Position numbers and translations under genes: made by a program | The notes under the pieces: generated by a model | The model's database searches: none | What the model was told of the DNA's origin: nothing | The model's input: the letters and a program-made list of their open reading frames with translations, nothing else | In this document: positions 34,297 to 45,500 of the stretch, piece after piece | Numbering within the stretch: the stretch's first letter is position 1 | Layout of the letters: every line of letters starts with the position of its first letter | Origin: Anaeramoeba flamelloides | Taxonomy: Eukaryota > Metamonada > Anaeramoebidae | Length of the DNA stretch: 64,000 bases | Direction: 5' to 3' | NCBI GenBank assembly: GCA_027625915.1 | Contig: JANTQA010000026.1 | Span: 3,906,001 to 3,970,000, forward strand

Positions 34297-35907
34297 TTAT
34301 GTGTTTGCTTTATGATCAGGGTTGGGTCTTTCAAAATCAGGAACCTCTGGATATAATTTGGAAAAAAATTTCCATAAAACTTTGCGTTGTTCTAGATATA
34401 GTTGGTAATCTTTTGACCAATCATCATTTACATTAAAACAAATTACGTCTTTGGTTGTTAATAATTCCGTGTATTCTCTAAATTCTTCTTTAATTAAACA
34501 CTTATGTTTCATTGATGTCTGATAAAATTTGGAAAACTTTTCTGGTAATTTTTTCATTAGATTATTTTGATAGTAAAATTCATAATAAATCATCGACACA
34601 TCCTCGGCTAAATGTTTGTATCTTGCTTTGTGTGATTGTACAAATTCCAAAAATGAAGGATATTGTTCTTCAAATTTGAGAATAAAATCACGTCGATTGA
34701 CGATTGGCCGATGTGTGTACCTTGCATATTTCCATAACGGGAATCCTCTTTCTTTGGCAAGGGGATATAAGCCGTGTGTCCGCCAATAAGTTCTCTGAAG
34801 CTTTCGTGTATCATAGCAAATGGGAAGGCCATTTTTTGTAAAAAAATAGTCCTCCTTTACAGGCTGATTGAAAAAGAAATCATCGTCCATCAAAATATAT
34901 TTGTTGGAGAGCCCTGGAATCCGATGAGCTATTGAGTAGGCCGCAAATGAATTATAAGTTGGGCAGTCTTCCTCGTTTTCAAATAATTGGCACCGATCAA
35001 TTATAATGATTTTGGATAATTTGTATTGTGGCTTGAGCCAGTAGGGGTAAGTCGTATCCGAATTGATCAAAATATAGATTTTGTTGATCCACGGTAAATA
35101 TTTCTCAACAGATCTTAAGGAAAACTGTAATTCATAATTGTATCGGTTTCTTTTGTGCAAGTCCTTGGTTATCCCTCCCCAGGTATATACCATATCGATT
35201 TTACCTTCATCTTCGATGATCTCTTTTTTGATTTGTAGATTTCGTTTCTCTTTGTTTAATTCTTTTTGAAGTTTGTCAATTTCTTTTGTTGTGCTTTGAA
35301 GCAAATCCTGTTCTTCTTTTTGTTCTTTTTGTGTTTCGTTTTCTTCTTCCTTTGTTTCCACTTCATCTTTTTCTTCTTTTTTTTCTTTTTCGGGTTTCCT
35401 TTTTTTTTTTTCTTTTTCGCGTTTCTCAAGATCAAATTCAGTTCTTTGGATCAAAAGCTCTTTTCTTTGAATTTCGATCTCATCTTTTTCAATTTCAATT
35501 CCAGTATAAAAAGTGACATCTTCTTCGTCGTCTTCTAACCTTCTTATTTTGGAGTTTTCAAATTTGGCCCAGTCTTTTTTTAATTGTTTTTTATCAGATC
35601 TTCTTGTTTTTTTAATGTGTGCAATTTCCTTATGTAATTCATGGTTTTCTCTTCTTGTTTTTTTGATGTAATTTTTCATTTTCATTTGTTGTTCATTTTT
35701 CTTTTCTTGTTCATCTTCAATTTCTTCTTCCTTTATTTCGATTTCATTTTTTCTTTCCTTTTCTTCTTCTTCTTTTTCTTTTTCGAGCTTATTTTTTGGT
35801 GTTTGGGTAGATTGGTTTCGAAATATTAAAGTTCGAAAAATCAACAAAGCTAAAACTAAAGCAATCGCTAGTTTGATAAAACTGATTTTGAAATTCATCA
35901 GTAACAA
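34297..35907 (-). CDS. Stealth-family phosphotransferase with long Lys/Glu-rich stem, type II membrane protein
   Basis: An intact 536-codon single exon. Residues about 8-26 (ISFIKLAIALVLALLIF) form an N-terminal signal anchor. Residues about 40-235 are almost entirely Lys/Glu/Arg and look like a charged coiled-coil stem. The catalytic part follows: CR1-like KIDMVYTWGG (about 236), CR2-like NYELQFSLRSVEKYLPWINK (about 255) through IPGLSNKYILMDDDFFFNQP (about 330-348, with the DDD acidic cluster), CR3-like HRPIVNRRDF (about 400) and CR4-like HLAEDVSMIYYEF (about 432). Stealth proteins transfer sugar-1-phosphate; GlcNAc-1-phosphotransferase alpha/beta is the eukaryotic example, and a Golgi location is inferred. 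The substrate is unknown. The start is MLLMNFK; Met4 is an alternative. Confidence 0.85.
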   Translation of the reverse strand: MLLMNFKISFIKLAIALVLALLIFRTLIFRNQSTQTPKNKLEKEKEEEEKERKNEIEIKEEEIEDEQEKKNEQQMKMKNYIKKTRRENHELHKEIAHIKKTRRSDKKQLKKDWAKFENSKIRRLEDDEEDVTFYTGIEIEKDEIEIQRKELLIQRTEFDLEKREKEKKKRKPEKEKKEEKDEVETKEEENETQKEQKEEQDLLQSTTKEIDKLQKELNKEKRNLQIKKEIIEDEGKIDMVYTWGGITKDLHKRNRYNYELQFSLRSVEKYLPWINKIYILINSDTTYPYWLKPQYKLSKIIIIDRCQLFENEEDCPTYNSFAAYSIAHRIPGLSNKYILMDDDFFFNQPVKEDYFFTKNGLPICYDTRKLQRTYWRTHGLYPLAKERGFPLWKYARYTHRPIVNRRDFILKFEEQYPSFLEFVQSHKARYKHLAEDVSMIYYEFYYQNNLMKKLPEKFSKFYQTSMKHKCLIKEEFREYTELLTTKDVICFNVNDDWSKDYQLYLEQRKVLWKFFSKLYPEVPDFERPNPDHKANT

Positions 35908-36266
35908 GTCTCTAACAAATAAAAAACCAAAGAATAATTTAATTTAGAAAGTTCCAAATAAATGTTCTCCTCTCAATTTTAATTTTGTACAATATAAACT
36001 TGAAAGATAGTACCAAATTTTATTCTTTGAAAGTTTTTTTAAAGTGGGATTTTTTTACTTTTCACAAATATATTTATCCAAAATAATAAACAAGTTGAAA
36101 AGTTTAGAAAATAAAAAATGGAATTATTTGAAAAACAATTAAACAGAAATTAATATGAGGTGTTTGCTGAAAAATGAGATTTTGTGAAATAATTAGATCA
36201 CATCTATCTAATAATACATTTGTGAAATATTCGCGAAATTTCAAAAAGAATGATAACAGTTGTTGA

Positions 36267-36464
36267 CTATGTTGTCAAATCCAAAAATATTAACGAATTT
36301 TTAATACTGGGTTGAGAGTTACTTTTCGGTTTGGGTTTTTTATTGTGAACAGACTTATTTTGAAAAATAACAAGAAAGTTTTTTAAAAATTGGTTTTTTA
36401 TTTTGTTTTGGATTTTTGAAAGTACTTTTTTGTCGACTTGTGTTGGCCACAAAATATTCACTTT
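36267..36464 (-). CDS. Possible small ORF upstream of the Stealth gene, unknown
   Basis: From ATG 36464 a 65-codon frame reads MKVNILWPTQVDKKVLSKIQ and later HNKKPKPKSNSQPSIKN, ending at TAG. Part of it is more varied than the surrounding non-coding DNA. There is no homology that I recognise and no splice partner. It lies 360 bp upstream of the Stealth ATG on the same strand and could be a chance frame. Confidence 0.2.
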   Translation of the reverse strand, partial: KVNILWPTQVDKKVLSKIQNKIKNQFLKNFLVIFQNKSVHNKKPKPKSNSQPSIKNSLIFLDLTT

Positions 36465-36769
36465 CATACTTTTTTTTAGAAAACAAAAAAAGTTTCTCTT
36501 CACAAAAGAACCATTTCTCACATGTCTTTTTGCATTTAAAAAAAAAAATATCACATCATTTTTGTTTTACTTTTTTCAAATTATAGGGTCAAAAATTACA
36601 ATCTACCTTTTCAAAAACTCTTTTTGTTTTTGAAAAATAAGAAAAAGGAGTAAAACTTTTTTTAACTTTTAAGGGATTAGCATAACCATAGATTTCTCAA
36701 TAATCAAAGTATGTTGTAATTCGGTGTAAATGATATTAGTGAGCCATGACTCAAATAGTTTCTGTGACT

Positions 36770-37345
36770 CTAAAAAAACTATTATAAATCTTATTGTATC
36801 ATAAATTATTAGATTTTTTACTAATGATCACAATTAAAAATTGTTATTTTGGAAATTGTTTTTTTAATTCCTTATCCAAATCGAAAAATAGAAACTCCAA
36901 ATAATAGTATTTGGTTCTTAAATAATTTGTATTTCGAACTTCTAGCAAGAACTAGTTTTGTAAGTTTTTAATTTCAAAGATATAACTCAATAATCATCAG
37001 ATAAAAACACAAAAGCTGATTAGTTTTGTTTATTTTTGATAAATGTAATTGTGTCGTAATTGTAACATCATTATATTTCCGAAATAATTTATCAAAAAAA
37101 TTTATTGTTTAATTATTTAATTTTTTTCAAAAAAAAACTAATTTTTTAGCGACTAATTTATATTTCATCACAAATTTAAGAAAGATATTTTGCAACTTTT
37201 GAATCTGAATAAGAATAATCCAACCTTTAAATATGTGATGAAAGGTAGATTTTATTCTGGAATTGTTGGGGTTTTTATGAATACACTGGATCATTTTGAA
37301 TTGATGAGATCAACTAATATTACTACTTGACTAAGCACATTTTTA
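36770..37345 (+). repeat. Dispersed repeat family Y, copy 1
   Basis: Shares with 38150-39330 the order TTTTTTACTAATGATCAC; TAATTCCTTATCCAAATCGA; ACTCAATAATCATC; TTTTTTAGCGACTAATTTA; GATCATTTTGAATTGATGAG. It is non-coding. The next 100 bp (37350-37430, around TCCTAGGGTTCTCCTGGGGG) are noticeably GC-richer, with no explanation. Confidence 0.5.
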
Positions 37346-37739
37346 GAGATATTTCAACCATGCATCACTAATGTAGCTTTGTCCAATAACAACTGCTTTG
37401 ATCCTAGGGTTCTCCTGGGGGAAGCTAACCCCTTAAATAACAAATATTAATTTTCAAAATTCCAATAATCAACAAAACTGTTTCTTGTTTACAACATTTT
37501 TAAAGTTACTATTTTTAAATAAAATAAATTCTTCACAAGTTTTACTTTGTTTCTAATTTTATTTTTCTAGGTATTAGTGAAAAAATAATTCTTTAATTTA
37601 TAAAATCTCTAGAATTATCAATTCACTTTTACTCAAATACCTAAAAAAAAAAAAAAAAAATATTAAAATAGCCAAATAAAATCAAATCTTAACAAAACTT
37701 TTATTTAATGAGGAAGTAATCACATTTTTATAACATAGC

Positions 37740-37935
37740 TAATAATATATTAGCCTTACAAACCCTTTAATTTAGATTTTGGAAAAAAATTAAATAACTT
37801 CATTTTATAACCAACTATTAAAATTAATACAATATTTAAGATCAGCCATCTAAGAAACAAAAGAAATAATCACCTTAGGCCTAACAAAATATAATCTTTT
37901 TACCCTTTTCAGAGATTGTAAACCTTAAATAATTA
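37740..37935. mobile_element. Degraded copy of foldback family F4
   Basis: Contains TTTAGATTTTGGAAAAAAAT and the terminal block GAGATTGTAAACCTTAAAT, which match one half of the 49477-50040 foldback. The other arm is missing. Confidence 0.45.
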
Positions 37936-38149
37936 TTTATTATAAAAAAACAGTTAATTTTTTTTTTTTTTTAAGGTAATTGAGTAATAGCGAATTTATT
38001 ATTTTGTTCAAATTATTATTGAATTAAGCTTTCAAGCCCCCCCTAGATTAATTGGCCATTAAGACATACTGTAATTGAAAGTAAATTACAATTATTCCAT
38101 GGTATTCAAAAAACCCCATATATATATATATATATATATATTGATATTA

Positions 38150-39330
38150 AACAATAATAATTAAACATTAAATTATTACATTTTTTACTAATGATTACTA
38201 AATATTTATTTTATCTGAAAACTTTAATTTTAATTCCTTTTCCAAATCGATAAATAAGATAAACCAAAATAAGACTGTTATAAACTCTAAATAATTAATA
38301 TATAGAAACGAAAAGATAACTATTTTACATTTTTTTATTTCCAGAATTTACTCAATAATGATCAATTTGAAAACACAAATAATGGTTAGTTTTCTTTCCC
38401 TTTTATAAAATCTAAATGTAACCTCAATATGTCCTTAATAAAATTAAGCACTATTTTTTTCTGATTAATATTTTTCGAAATATAAGTTTATAACTTAATT
38501 CAATTAACCAATGGGAGAAATTTTTTTAGAATAAAAACACTCTCAACTTTTGAATATCAAAAATATTTTTTTGAAATTAATGTGCTCTTTTTTTTTTTTT
38601 TTGAAAAATTGGGGTTGAGAAAAGCTTGAAATCAAAAAATAAGATAATATATTAAATTAGAATGCTTTTCCAGAGAGTTTATCTTTTTTAGTTTTGATTT
38701 TTTTTTTAATTCTACCATTTAAAACTAAAAAAAACATTTGAGGACCAAATTAGTCCCTTTTGCCAAAAGAAAATTCCTATAATTTAGAATTTGTTTTTGT
38801 AAATGAGTTAAAACAAGATATTGTATCTAAAAATATACATAATTTCAAGTATGAATTCAATGATTTTGGCAAAAAATGTTTTCAAGAAAAAGTTAACTTG
38901 AAACTTTATTTATTTTTATTTTTTTCATTTAGTTTTTTTAATTGTATTAATGGAAGGTATTTGTTCAGTTTTCCATTTTTAGTGTTTTTTGGTTCGTAGG
39001 GACATATATTTCCAATATTTCAGAAATAATTTGTGGAAATATTTCAGAGTTAATTATTGAATATTTGGGAAAAAAAATATTTTTTTAGCAACTAATTTAC
39101 CTTTAGATAAAATTTTAAATAAGATTTTTAGAAACCAGAAGTCTGAATATTGTTGATTTAAACTTTATTTTTTTTTCGAAATAAGATTTTATCCAGAAAT
39201 CGTTTGTTTTTTTTTTATAAAAACAGATCATTTTTAATTGATGAGGATATCTTTTTATACTAATTGGCTAATAGATTTTTAATATCAACACTTGAAACAC
39301 GATTCCACTAAAATAATTTATATTCAGTAT
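38150..39330 (+). repeat. Dispersed repeat family Y, copy 2, split by element Z
   Basis: The left part (38150-38431) and the right part (39007-39330) align with the contiguous copy at 36770-37345. The 575 bp between them are extra, which shows an insertion. Confidence 0.5.
38432..39006 (+). mobile_element. Element Z, inserted in family Y, with an open frame
   Basis: The outer ends TATGTCCTTAA and GTAGGGACATA are inverted. The left 330 bp recur in inverse orientation at 40855-41210. The right part contains a frame (38760-38999) whose first half (KENSYNLEFVFVNELKQDIV, then FKYEFNDFGKKCF) looks coding and ends in an AT-rich tail. No protein family is recognised. Confidence 0.45.
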
Positions 39331-39439
39331 CAACGCCCTGTAATTATAGACTTCTATATGATGACAGATGATAATCACTTAAGAAAAGTTTGTTAATTTT
39401 TAAAAAAAGTTATTTTTTTTTATTTTACACATTTCTGTT

Positions 39440-39936
39440 TTATGTTCTATGTTATATCTATCGTTAGTGTTTTAAGCAATATTAGAAGAAAAATTTATTT
39501 TGGAAATATCAAAATTGACATCATTTTTTTTTGTTTTTTTTTTTTTTTTTGTTTTTTTTTTTTGAAACCTAATTCATTTGCAAATTATTTTTTTTATTGC
39601 AGGATCAATAATTATTTGGCAAAAATGTGTTATTTTAATGTTACTGAAGTAGTAAAAATTATTGTAGGTAAATAACATTTATTTTTATTTTATTTTATTT
39701 GATCTTCTAATTGAAGATCAAAATGAAAATTGTTGTTTTTCTCAATAGTTATCCGAAGGAATTTGGGGTTTTCTATTTTTTGAAGAAAATCTATTGATTA
39801 TTAATTTTTATTTCGGGTTGGTATCAACTATTCTTCGATGTTTTTTATCTTATGTATTTTTTATTTGTTTTTCAAAGTTCAGTTATCAAAATTATTTGAT
39901 ATTTTAAAAACAATACTGGGCCTCTTTGACTGAAAT
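39440..39936 (+). mobile_element. Family F2 repeat, copy 2
   Basis: Contains AATTGAAGATCAAAATGAAA, TTGTTGTTTTTCTCAATAGT, GGTATCAACTATTCTTCGAT and the right terminus GGGCCTCTTTGACTGAAA, as in the 53.7 kb copy. The left end is worn. Confidence 0.6.
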
Positions 39937-40024
39937 AAAGTTTACATTCAAAAAATCATTTTATGCTTATTTTTTATTGGAAAATTTAGAAAAGAAATTA
40001 GAAGATGTCTATAATCTAATACCT

Positions 40025-40248
40025 TCAAAGTCATTCCACTTTTAATACACAAACTTTCAAGAAAATTTAAGGCACATAAAAATCTCAATTTAAAGCACAA
40101 AATTTGGAATTATTTGTGACACAATTAATCTTACTGGAATTTGAATTTTGTACCTTAATTTGAGATTTTTATTGTACCTTAATTTGAGATTTTTATTGTG
40201 CCTTAAATTTCGTTTAGAGTTTGTGCCTTAATAGTGGAACTGGCTGTA
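40025..40248. mobile_element. TA-flanked palindromic MITE, family M1 copy 4
   Basis: 224 bp, longer than its relatives because the block TTGTACCTTAATTTGAGATT is tandemly duplicated (about 40147-40190). The right end GTGGAACTGGCTGTA is intact; the left end is degraded. Confidence 0.8.
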
Positions 40249-40854
40249 TTAAGAAAAGGGAAAGGGAAAAAGAAAAATAATCACAATTTTCTTCAATCAT
40301 AAAAAAAGAATATCATTTCAAAAAGTTTCAATAGACAACTCTAAATTTAATATATTAAATTGTAAATGGGATTTAAAAAATTGAGTTAGGTTGATTTGTT
40401 GCATTATCCCGACAAATCATAACAATTCTCACAAAGAAATTGTGATTATTCATTTGTTTTATTTTTGGTTCTTTTCCAATTTGATAGAATAAAAGTTTCT
40501 TCCAACTTGTTTGTGATTTTATTTGCCCTATTCAATATTTTTTAAAGAACCCCCAATACCCAATACACCAAAAAATTTGTTTTATTTTTGTGTGGCAATT
40601 TTTTTGATTTTGTTTTTTTACTCAAAAAAAAACAATTTTTATATTTCCCTACGACCCAAAAACACTACAAATGGAAAACTGGCCAAATTTCTTCCATTAA
40701 AACAATTAAAAAAATAAAATTAAATAAAATTTCCATTTAACTTTTTCTTGAAAACATTTTTTGTCAAAATGATTGAATTCAAACTTGAAAATAGGTATAT
40801 TTTTATCTACAATATCTTATTTTAACCAATTTACTAAAATAATTTCTAAATTAT

Positions 40855-41210
40855 AGGGCTTTTATTTTTACAGAAGGGATTAATTTGGTCTTCAAATATT
40901 TTTTTATTTATTTTTTTACGGTAAAAATTAAAAAAAAAAGTTATTTAAAAAGATAAACTCTCTGGAAAATTATTCTAATTTAATATATTAACTTATTTTT
41001 TGATTTCAAAATTATCTCACCCCTATTTTTCAAAAAAAAAATAAAAAAAGTGCATAGTAATTTCAAAAAATATTTTCGATCTTGAAAAGTTTCGAGTATT
41101 TTTATTATAAAAAAAATTATTCAAGTGGTTAATTGAAACTAAGTTTTAAAGCTAGATTTATAAAAATATTAATCAGAAAAAAATAGTGCTTTTTAATATT
41201 AAGGACATAT
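40855..41210 (-). mobile_element. Element Z, partial inverse copy
   Basis: Read on the minus strand it follows 38432-38770: TATGTCCTTAATATT, GCACTATTTTTTTCTGATTA, TTTTCCAGAGAGTTTATCTT and GACCAAATTAATCCCTTCTG. The ORF-bearing part of Z is absent. Confidence 0.55.
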
Positions 41211-41711
41211 CCAACAAAAATTGAGATGGGCCAAGTAATATGTAAAAAGTTTTTAGGAATTTAACATTCAACCAATGAATAACAAATTGAAAGTAAATTT
41301 TGTAAAAAAAGAGTGTGTTATAAATAAAAAAAAATTATGGTATTAATACACAAAAAATGATCTTTCTTTTTATAAAAATTGTGATTATGATGAATTTTAT
41401 ACAAGACACCAGACCTTTTTTAATTTAATTAAATTTGAGTTTGATTGGAAAATAACAAATAAGGGATTATTCCAAAAATTTCCAATCTTCCCCATTTTGA
41501 CACTTTACTAGTATTTGAAGAATAAATGGAGAAAAAAGTTTGACTTCCTTTTCAAGATTTTAGGTAGAACCATCAAATATCATCAACATAGAAATAGATT
41601 GGTAATTAGTGATCTCTTTATTTTTGTTTGGTGCATTTTTTTATGAGTTATATTGGGTAAACAAGAATCATAAATGAAAGTCATATTCGAGAATCAAAAA
41701 AAAGATTAGAG

Positions 41712-42195
41712 CAGTGAAAAAAATACCTGACATGAAAAAAATCCCGGACAAGATTTTTAATTGTGAATATTAGTCAAATTATTGTGTAATTTCATTTATT
41801 TACAATCAAATTCCTTTTTTTAAGCTTCCAACTTTTTCAATTATAACCCCCCCACTTATTAGAATGATGATTGATGAAATCACACTTGTTCAAAACACCA
41901 TTCAATCAATCAAAAAACAAGAAGAAAAATTATCATTTTCCAAACTCTAGTAAACCTCTATAAAACTCGATTGTTTTTCAAAAAAAGTTGATCAACATTA
42001 GGCTATCAAACAATTACTTGAGTATTCTAGAGACACCTTACTTTGATGGACTTTAGGTAGGTTTATTACTAATCTCATAAAAAAATTGGTTATTTATAAT
42101 AAGGATTTAATTGAAATTATACAAAAATTTTCCTAATAATCACAATTAAAAATCATGTCCGGGATTTTTTTCAGGTACTGGTATTTTTTTCCCAA
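41712..42195. mobile_element. 480 bp TIR element upstream of calcineurin B
   Basis: Inverted ends of about 55 bp: GAAAAAAATACCTGACATGA, then AAAATCCCGGACAAGATTTT at the left, and AAAATCATGTCCGGGATTTT, then TTTCAGGTACTGGTATTTTT at the right. It contains a C7 run and no coding sequence. It ends about 385 bp before the calcineurin B ATG, so it may contribute to that promoter or 5' region. Confidence 0.7.
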
Positions 42196-42579
42196 CTATA
42201 CCTCAAAATGTCTCATATTTAGTTCCCAATAACAAAGCACCTAAAATGATTTTTTGGCACTAAATAGACAATATTCGGATACACATTGCTTCACAATTCA
42301 ATTAGGATTGAACAAAAGGTTTTTAGACAACTTGTTAAATTGAAAACGTAAACCTTAATAAATTTTTGCAAAGTTTGGTAAAAAAATGAATCTTTTTGGT
42401 CATTTTTTGTCAAAAATAACACTTTTTTTACAAAACTTCGGTAAACTTGTAAATCAAATTACTGATATGTTTGTTTGAAAAATACAATTTTTGAAACTTG
42501 ATTGATTTTTTGATTTCATATTTTTCATTTTTTTGATTAAATTTTAATTCTATTATCAATTTTTATTTTCAACTTTAAA

Positions 42580-45500
42580 ATGGGTGGACTTTTCTCTAAA
42601 GACGACGAACTAACTCAAGAAGATTTGGAAGAACTTCAAGAAATGTCTAATTTTAACCAAAAACAAATAAGAAGATTATACAAACGATTTAAACGACTGG
42701 ACAAGGACGGATCTGGTTCGATCACACTTGATGAATTTTATTCAATTCCAGAATTGGTAATGAACCCACTTAACATCCGTGTTATTGGGCTATTTGATCC
42801 TGAGTGTGAGGACGTTGAAAAAGTGAGTGTAAATTTCAAGCAATTTCTAAAAACACTCTCTGTCTTTAGTCCTAATGGAAGCAAAGAAGACAAGCTTAAG
42901 TGTAAAAATATTTTTTTATTTTTTTTTTTTATAGTCTTGTTTTTGCTTTCTTTTGACTTCAAAAATGAAAAGACTGAATCTTTCTTGAAATTAGGAATAC
43001 ATCGTCTTGGATTTTAATCCTGATAAACTCAAAAAAATGTAAAAAATTTTTTTCCTCAAATTCCAAATTCTCGTACTGGTGACTCTACTTTCCGAAACAT
43101 TTCATTTCTAAAAATCAAGTGACTTACAAATTCTGTTTGAATTTAAACCAATAAAATTTATTCTTCTTCTTTCTTCATAGCAGGTTAAAAAAACTTGAAA
43201 ACACGATACTACAAAATTCCATAATGTAAAAAAAACATTTTTTTGTTCAATTGCCAGTTTTAGAAATATGAGACTGGAACTTGAATTTTAAATGGGAAAA
43301 ATTTTCACTTCATTTATAATTTCCTTTTTCAAACAAATCCACAAATTACAACCTACTTCTTCTTTGAAAACTCTATTTATTGCAAAAGAGGAATCTGGAA
43401 AAGGAAGTGAAAATTCTTTCCCATTTAAAATTCAAATACCAGTATCTCAACTTTCAAATCATTTTGTTCAAACAAATGTTGTTGTGTTAACTAATTTCAA
43501 AAGTTTTCTTAAAATTTAGACCAAGAAAATTCTTTCTTTTTATTGTTTATCCAAAGCTTAAAAATACTTTCTCAAAAAAAGGAAATTGAACTTTAAATTT
43601 TGCAAATATATTAGTGAATTTATCCGTAATGAAAAAAGTATTTCAAAAAAAATTAATTATCTGTTAATTTTTCACTTTTTAATAACTTCAATGATAATAA
43701 GCACTATCCATTAATAAAAGATCTTGGATCAAAAATTATTTTTCAAGATATTTAACAATTTAAGCTGAGAAAATCCAATTTTCCAGGTTTTAAACTTTGT
43801 TTCAGTCAAAGAGACCCAACATTTTTTTCAAATATCAAATATTTTATATAAATGACCTTTGAAGATTAAATAAGAAATAAGTAGAATAATAAACAATCAA
43901 AGAATAGTTGATATCCACCATGAAATAGTACTTAACAAATCAATAGATTTTCTTCACAAAATAGAAAAATCAAAATTCTTAGGGCACTATTGAGAAAAAC
44001 AACAATGTTCATTTTGATCGCCTATTGAAGATCAAAATAAATTTCCAAAATAGAAATCAAAATGATTTCTCTACAATCATTTTCACTTTTTTGATAACCT
44101 TAAAATAACACCTTTTTTACCAAGTAACTATAGATCTTGCAATAAAAAAAAAATTTGCCATGAATTAGGTGTAAAAAAAAAAAGTAAAAATGCAAAAAAA
44201 AACAAAATGAGAAAAAAAAAGTGAAAAAATGATCCCAATTTTGAAAATTTCCGGAATAAATTTTTTCTTCTTTTATCAATTCAAACCCTTTGAAAACGTG
44301 TAATTCACTCACAACAACTGTCCCCCTTGACTGAAAAATGGTTTATTAAGATTTTTTAAATTTGATAGTAAAATATTTGAAAAAACTTTTTTCTTTACAG
44401 TTAAGTGGTTATAATAATTATCTTTTAAAAGCATTTTAAATCTGATGGATATCTTTCAAATCGGTAATCAATTATTTTGACGATTAAAGAATTATTTTAT
44501 TCTTTTAAATTAGAAAAAATATTTTTTTTTTATGATTGTTCCGTTATGCTTTTTTTAATTTTTGAAATAAACCTGGGACACTTTCGTTATGTTCTCTGTT
44601 TATTTGGAAAATCTATAGATTTTCCAAATAAAATAGAAAACCTCAAAAAAACCTAAAACACTTCACAGATAAAACAGAAAACCACAAGAAAACCGCCTTT
44701 ATCTTTTCCGGGAAACAAAAGAATCGAGCAAAATCTTTGATTTTTCTCTATTCTTTTAAATTCTGGAAAATCGTCATTAGCTTTTTTTTTACTTTTTGAA
44801 ATAAAAAGAAAATTTAATAAATTTTCTTTTCTTTTCAAAAATTAAAAAAAACCTAGGCACTTGACGGCACTCTACAGAAACTTTCATTAGGTTTTCCAGA
44901 ATTTAAAAGAATTGAGTAAAATCTTTGCATTTAAATATATTCTTTTGAATTCTGGAAAACCTAGGACACGGAATATTTCTCACAAGGAATTTTTTTTTTC
45001 TATTTCAGTTTTATTAGATGAAAAGTATTTTCAAAACTATTAGTTATTCCCTATCAAAGTAAATATCTCCAAGTTGAATTAAACTAAAATTCATCCATCC
45101 ATTTATTTGGAATTTTTAACCCGAAACAACACCATTTTTTCTCGACTAGGGACTTTTAAAAAAGATGGCACTACTAACAACAATAAATACAATATCCTCA
45201 AGAATTTGAAGTTCTGGGATTTTGTTTATATTGTAAATAAACTTTATTATTAATATGAAAGGTTAATTAAAGTAATAGTTTTGTCTAACTTTTTTTTTTT
45301 TTCACTTTTATTTTTTCATACTAGTGAAAGTGAAATTGAACGAATAATTTTTTTGATCTATTTAATTTATCAATATTAACAACTTTAGGACTTGCAAGGT
45401 TCTTGAATAATATTAATTATGTTTAAATTACCACAGGTTACCAATTAATAATACAAACGTTTTTATTTTTCATTTCTAGAACTTATGTTGCTCAATGATT

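Larger units (their letters stand above)
35908..42579. other. 6.7 kb region of nested repeats, no certain gene
   Basis: Holds one weak minus-strand ORF (36267-36464), two copies of family Y, an inserted element Z (38432) with a partial inverse copy (40855), family F2 (39440), an M1 MITE (40025) and a 480 bp TIR element (41712) ending about 385 bp upstream of the calcineurin B ATG. Confidence 0.6.

Noticed and set aside
35266-35829. Three plus-strand Phe-rich frames
   Set aside because: They are the reverse reading of the Lys/Glu-rich stem of the Stealth gene on the minus strand.
42738-43017. Continuation of calcineurin B exon 1 into KNIFLFFFFIVLF
   Set aside because: Intron read-through; the in-phase join to 46688 restores the EF-hand protein.
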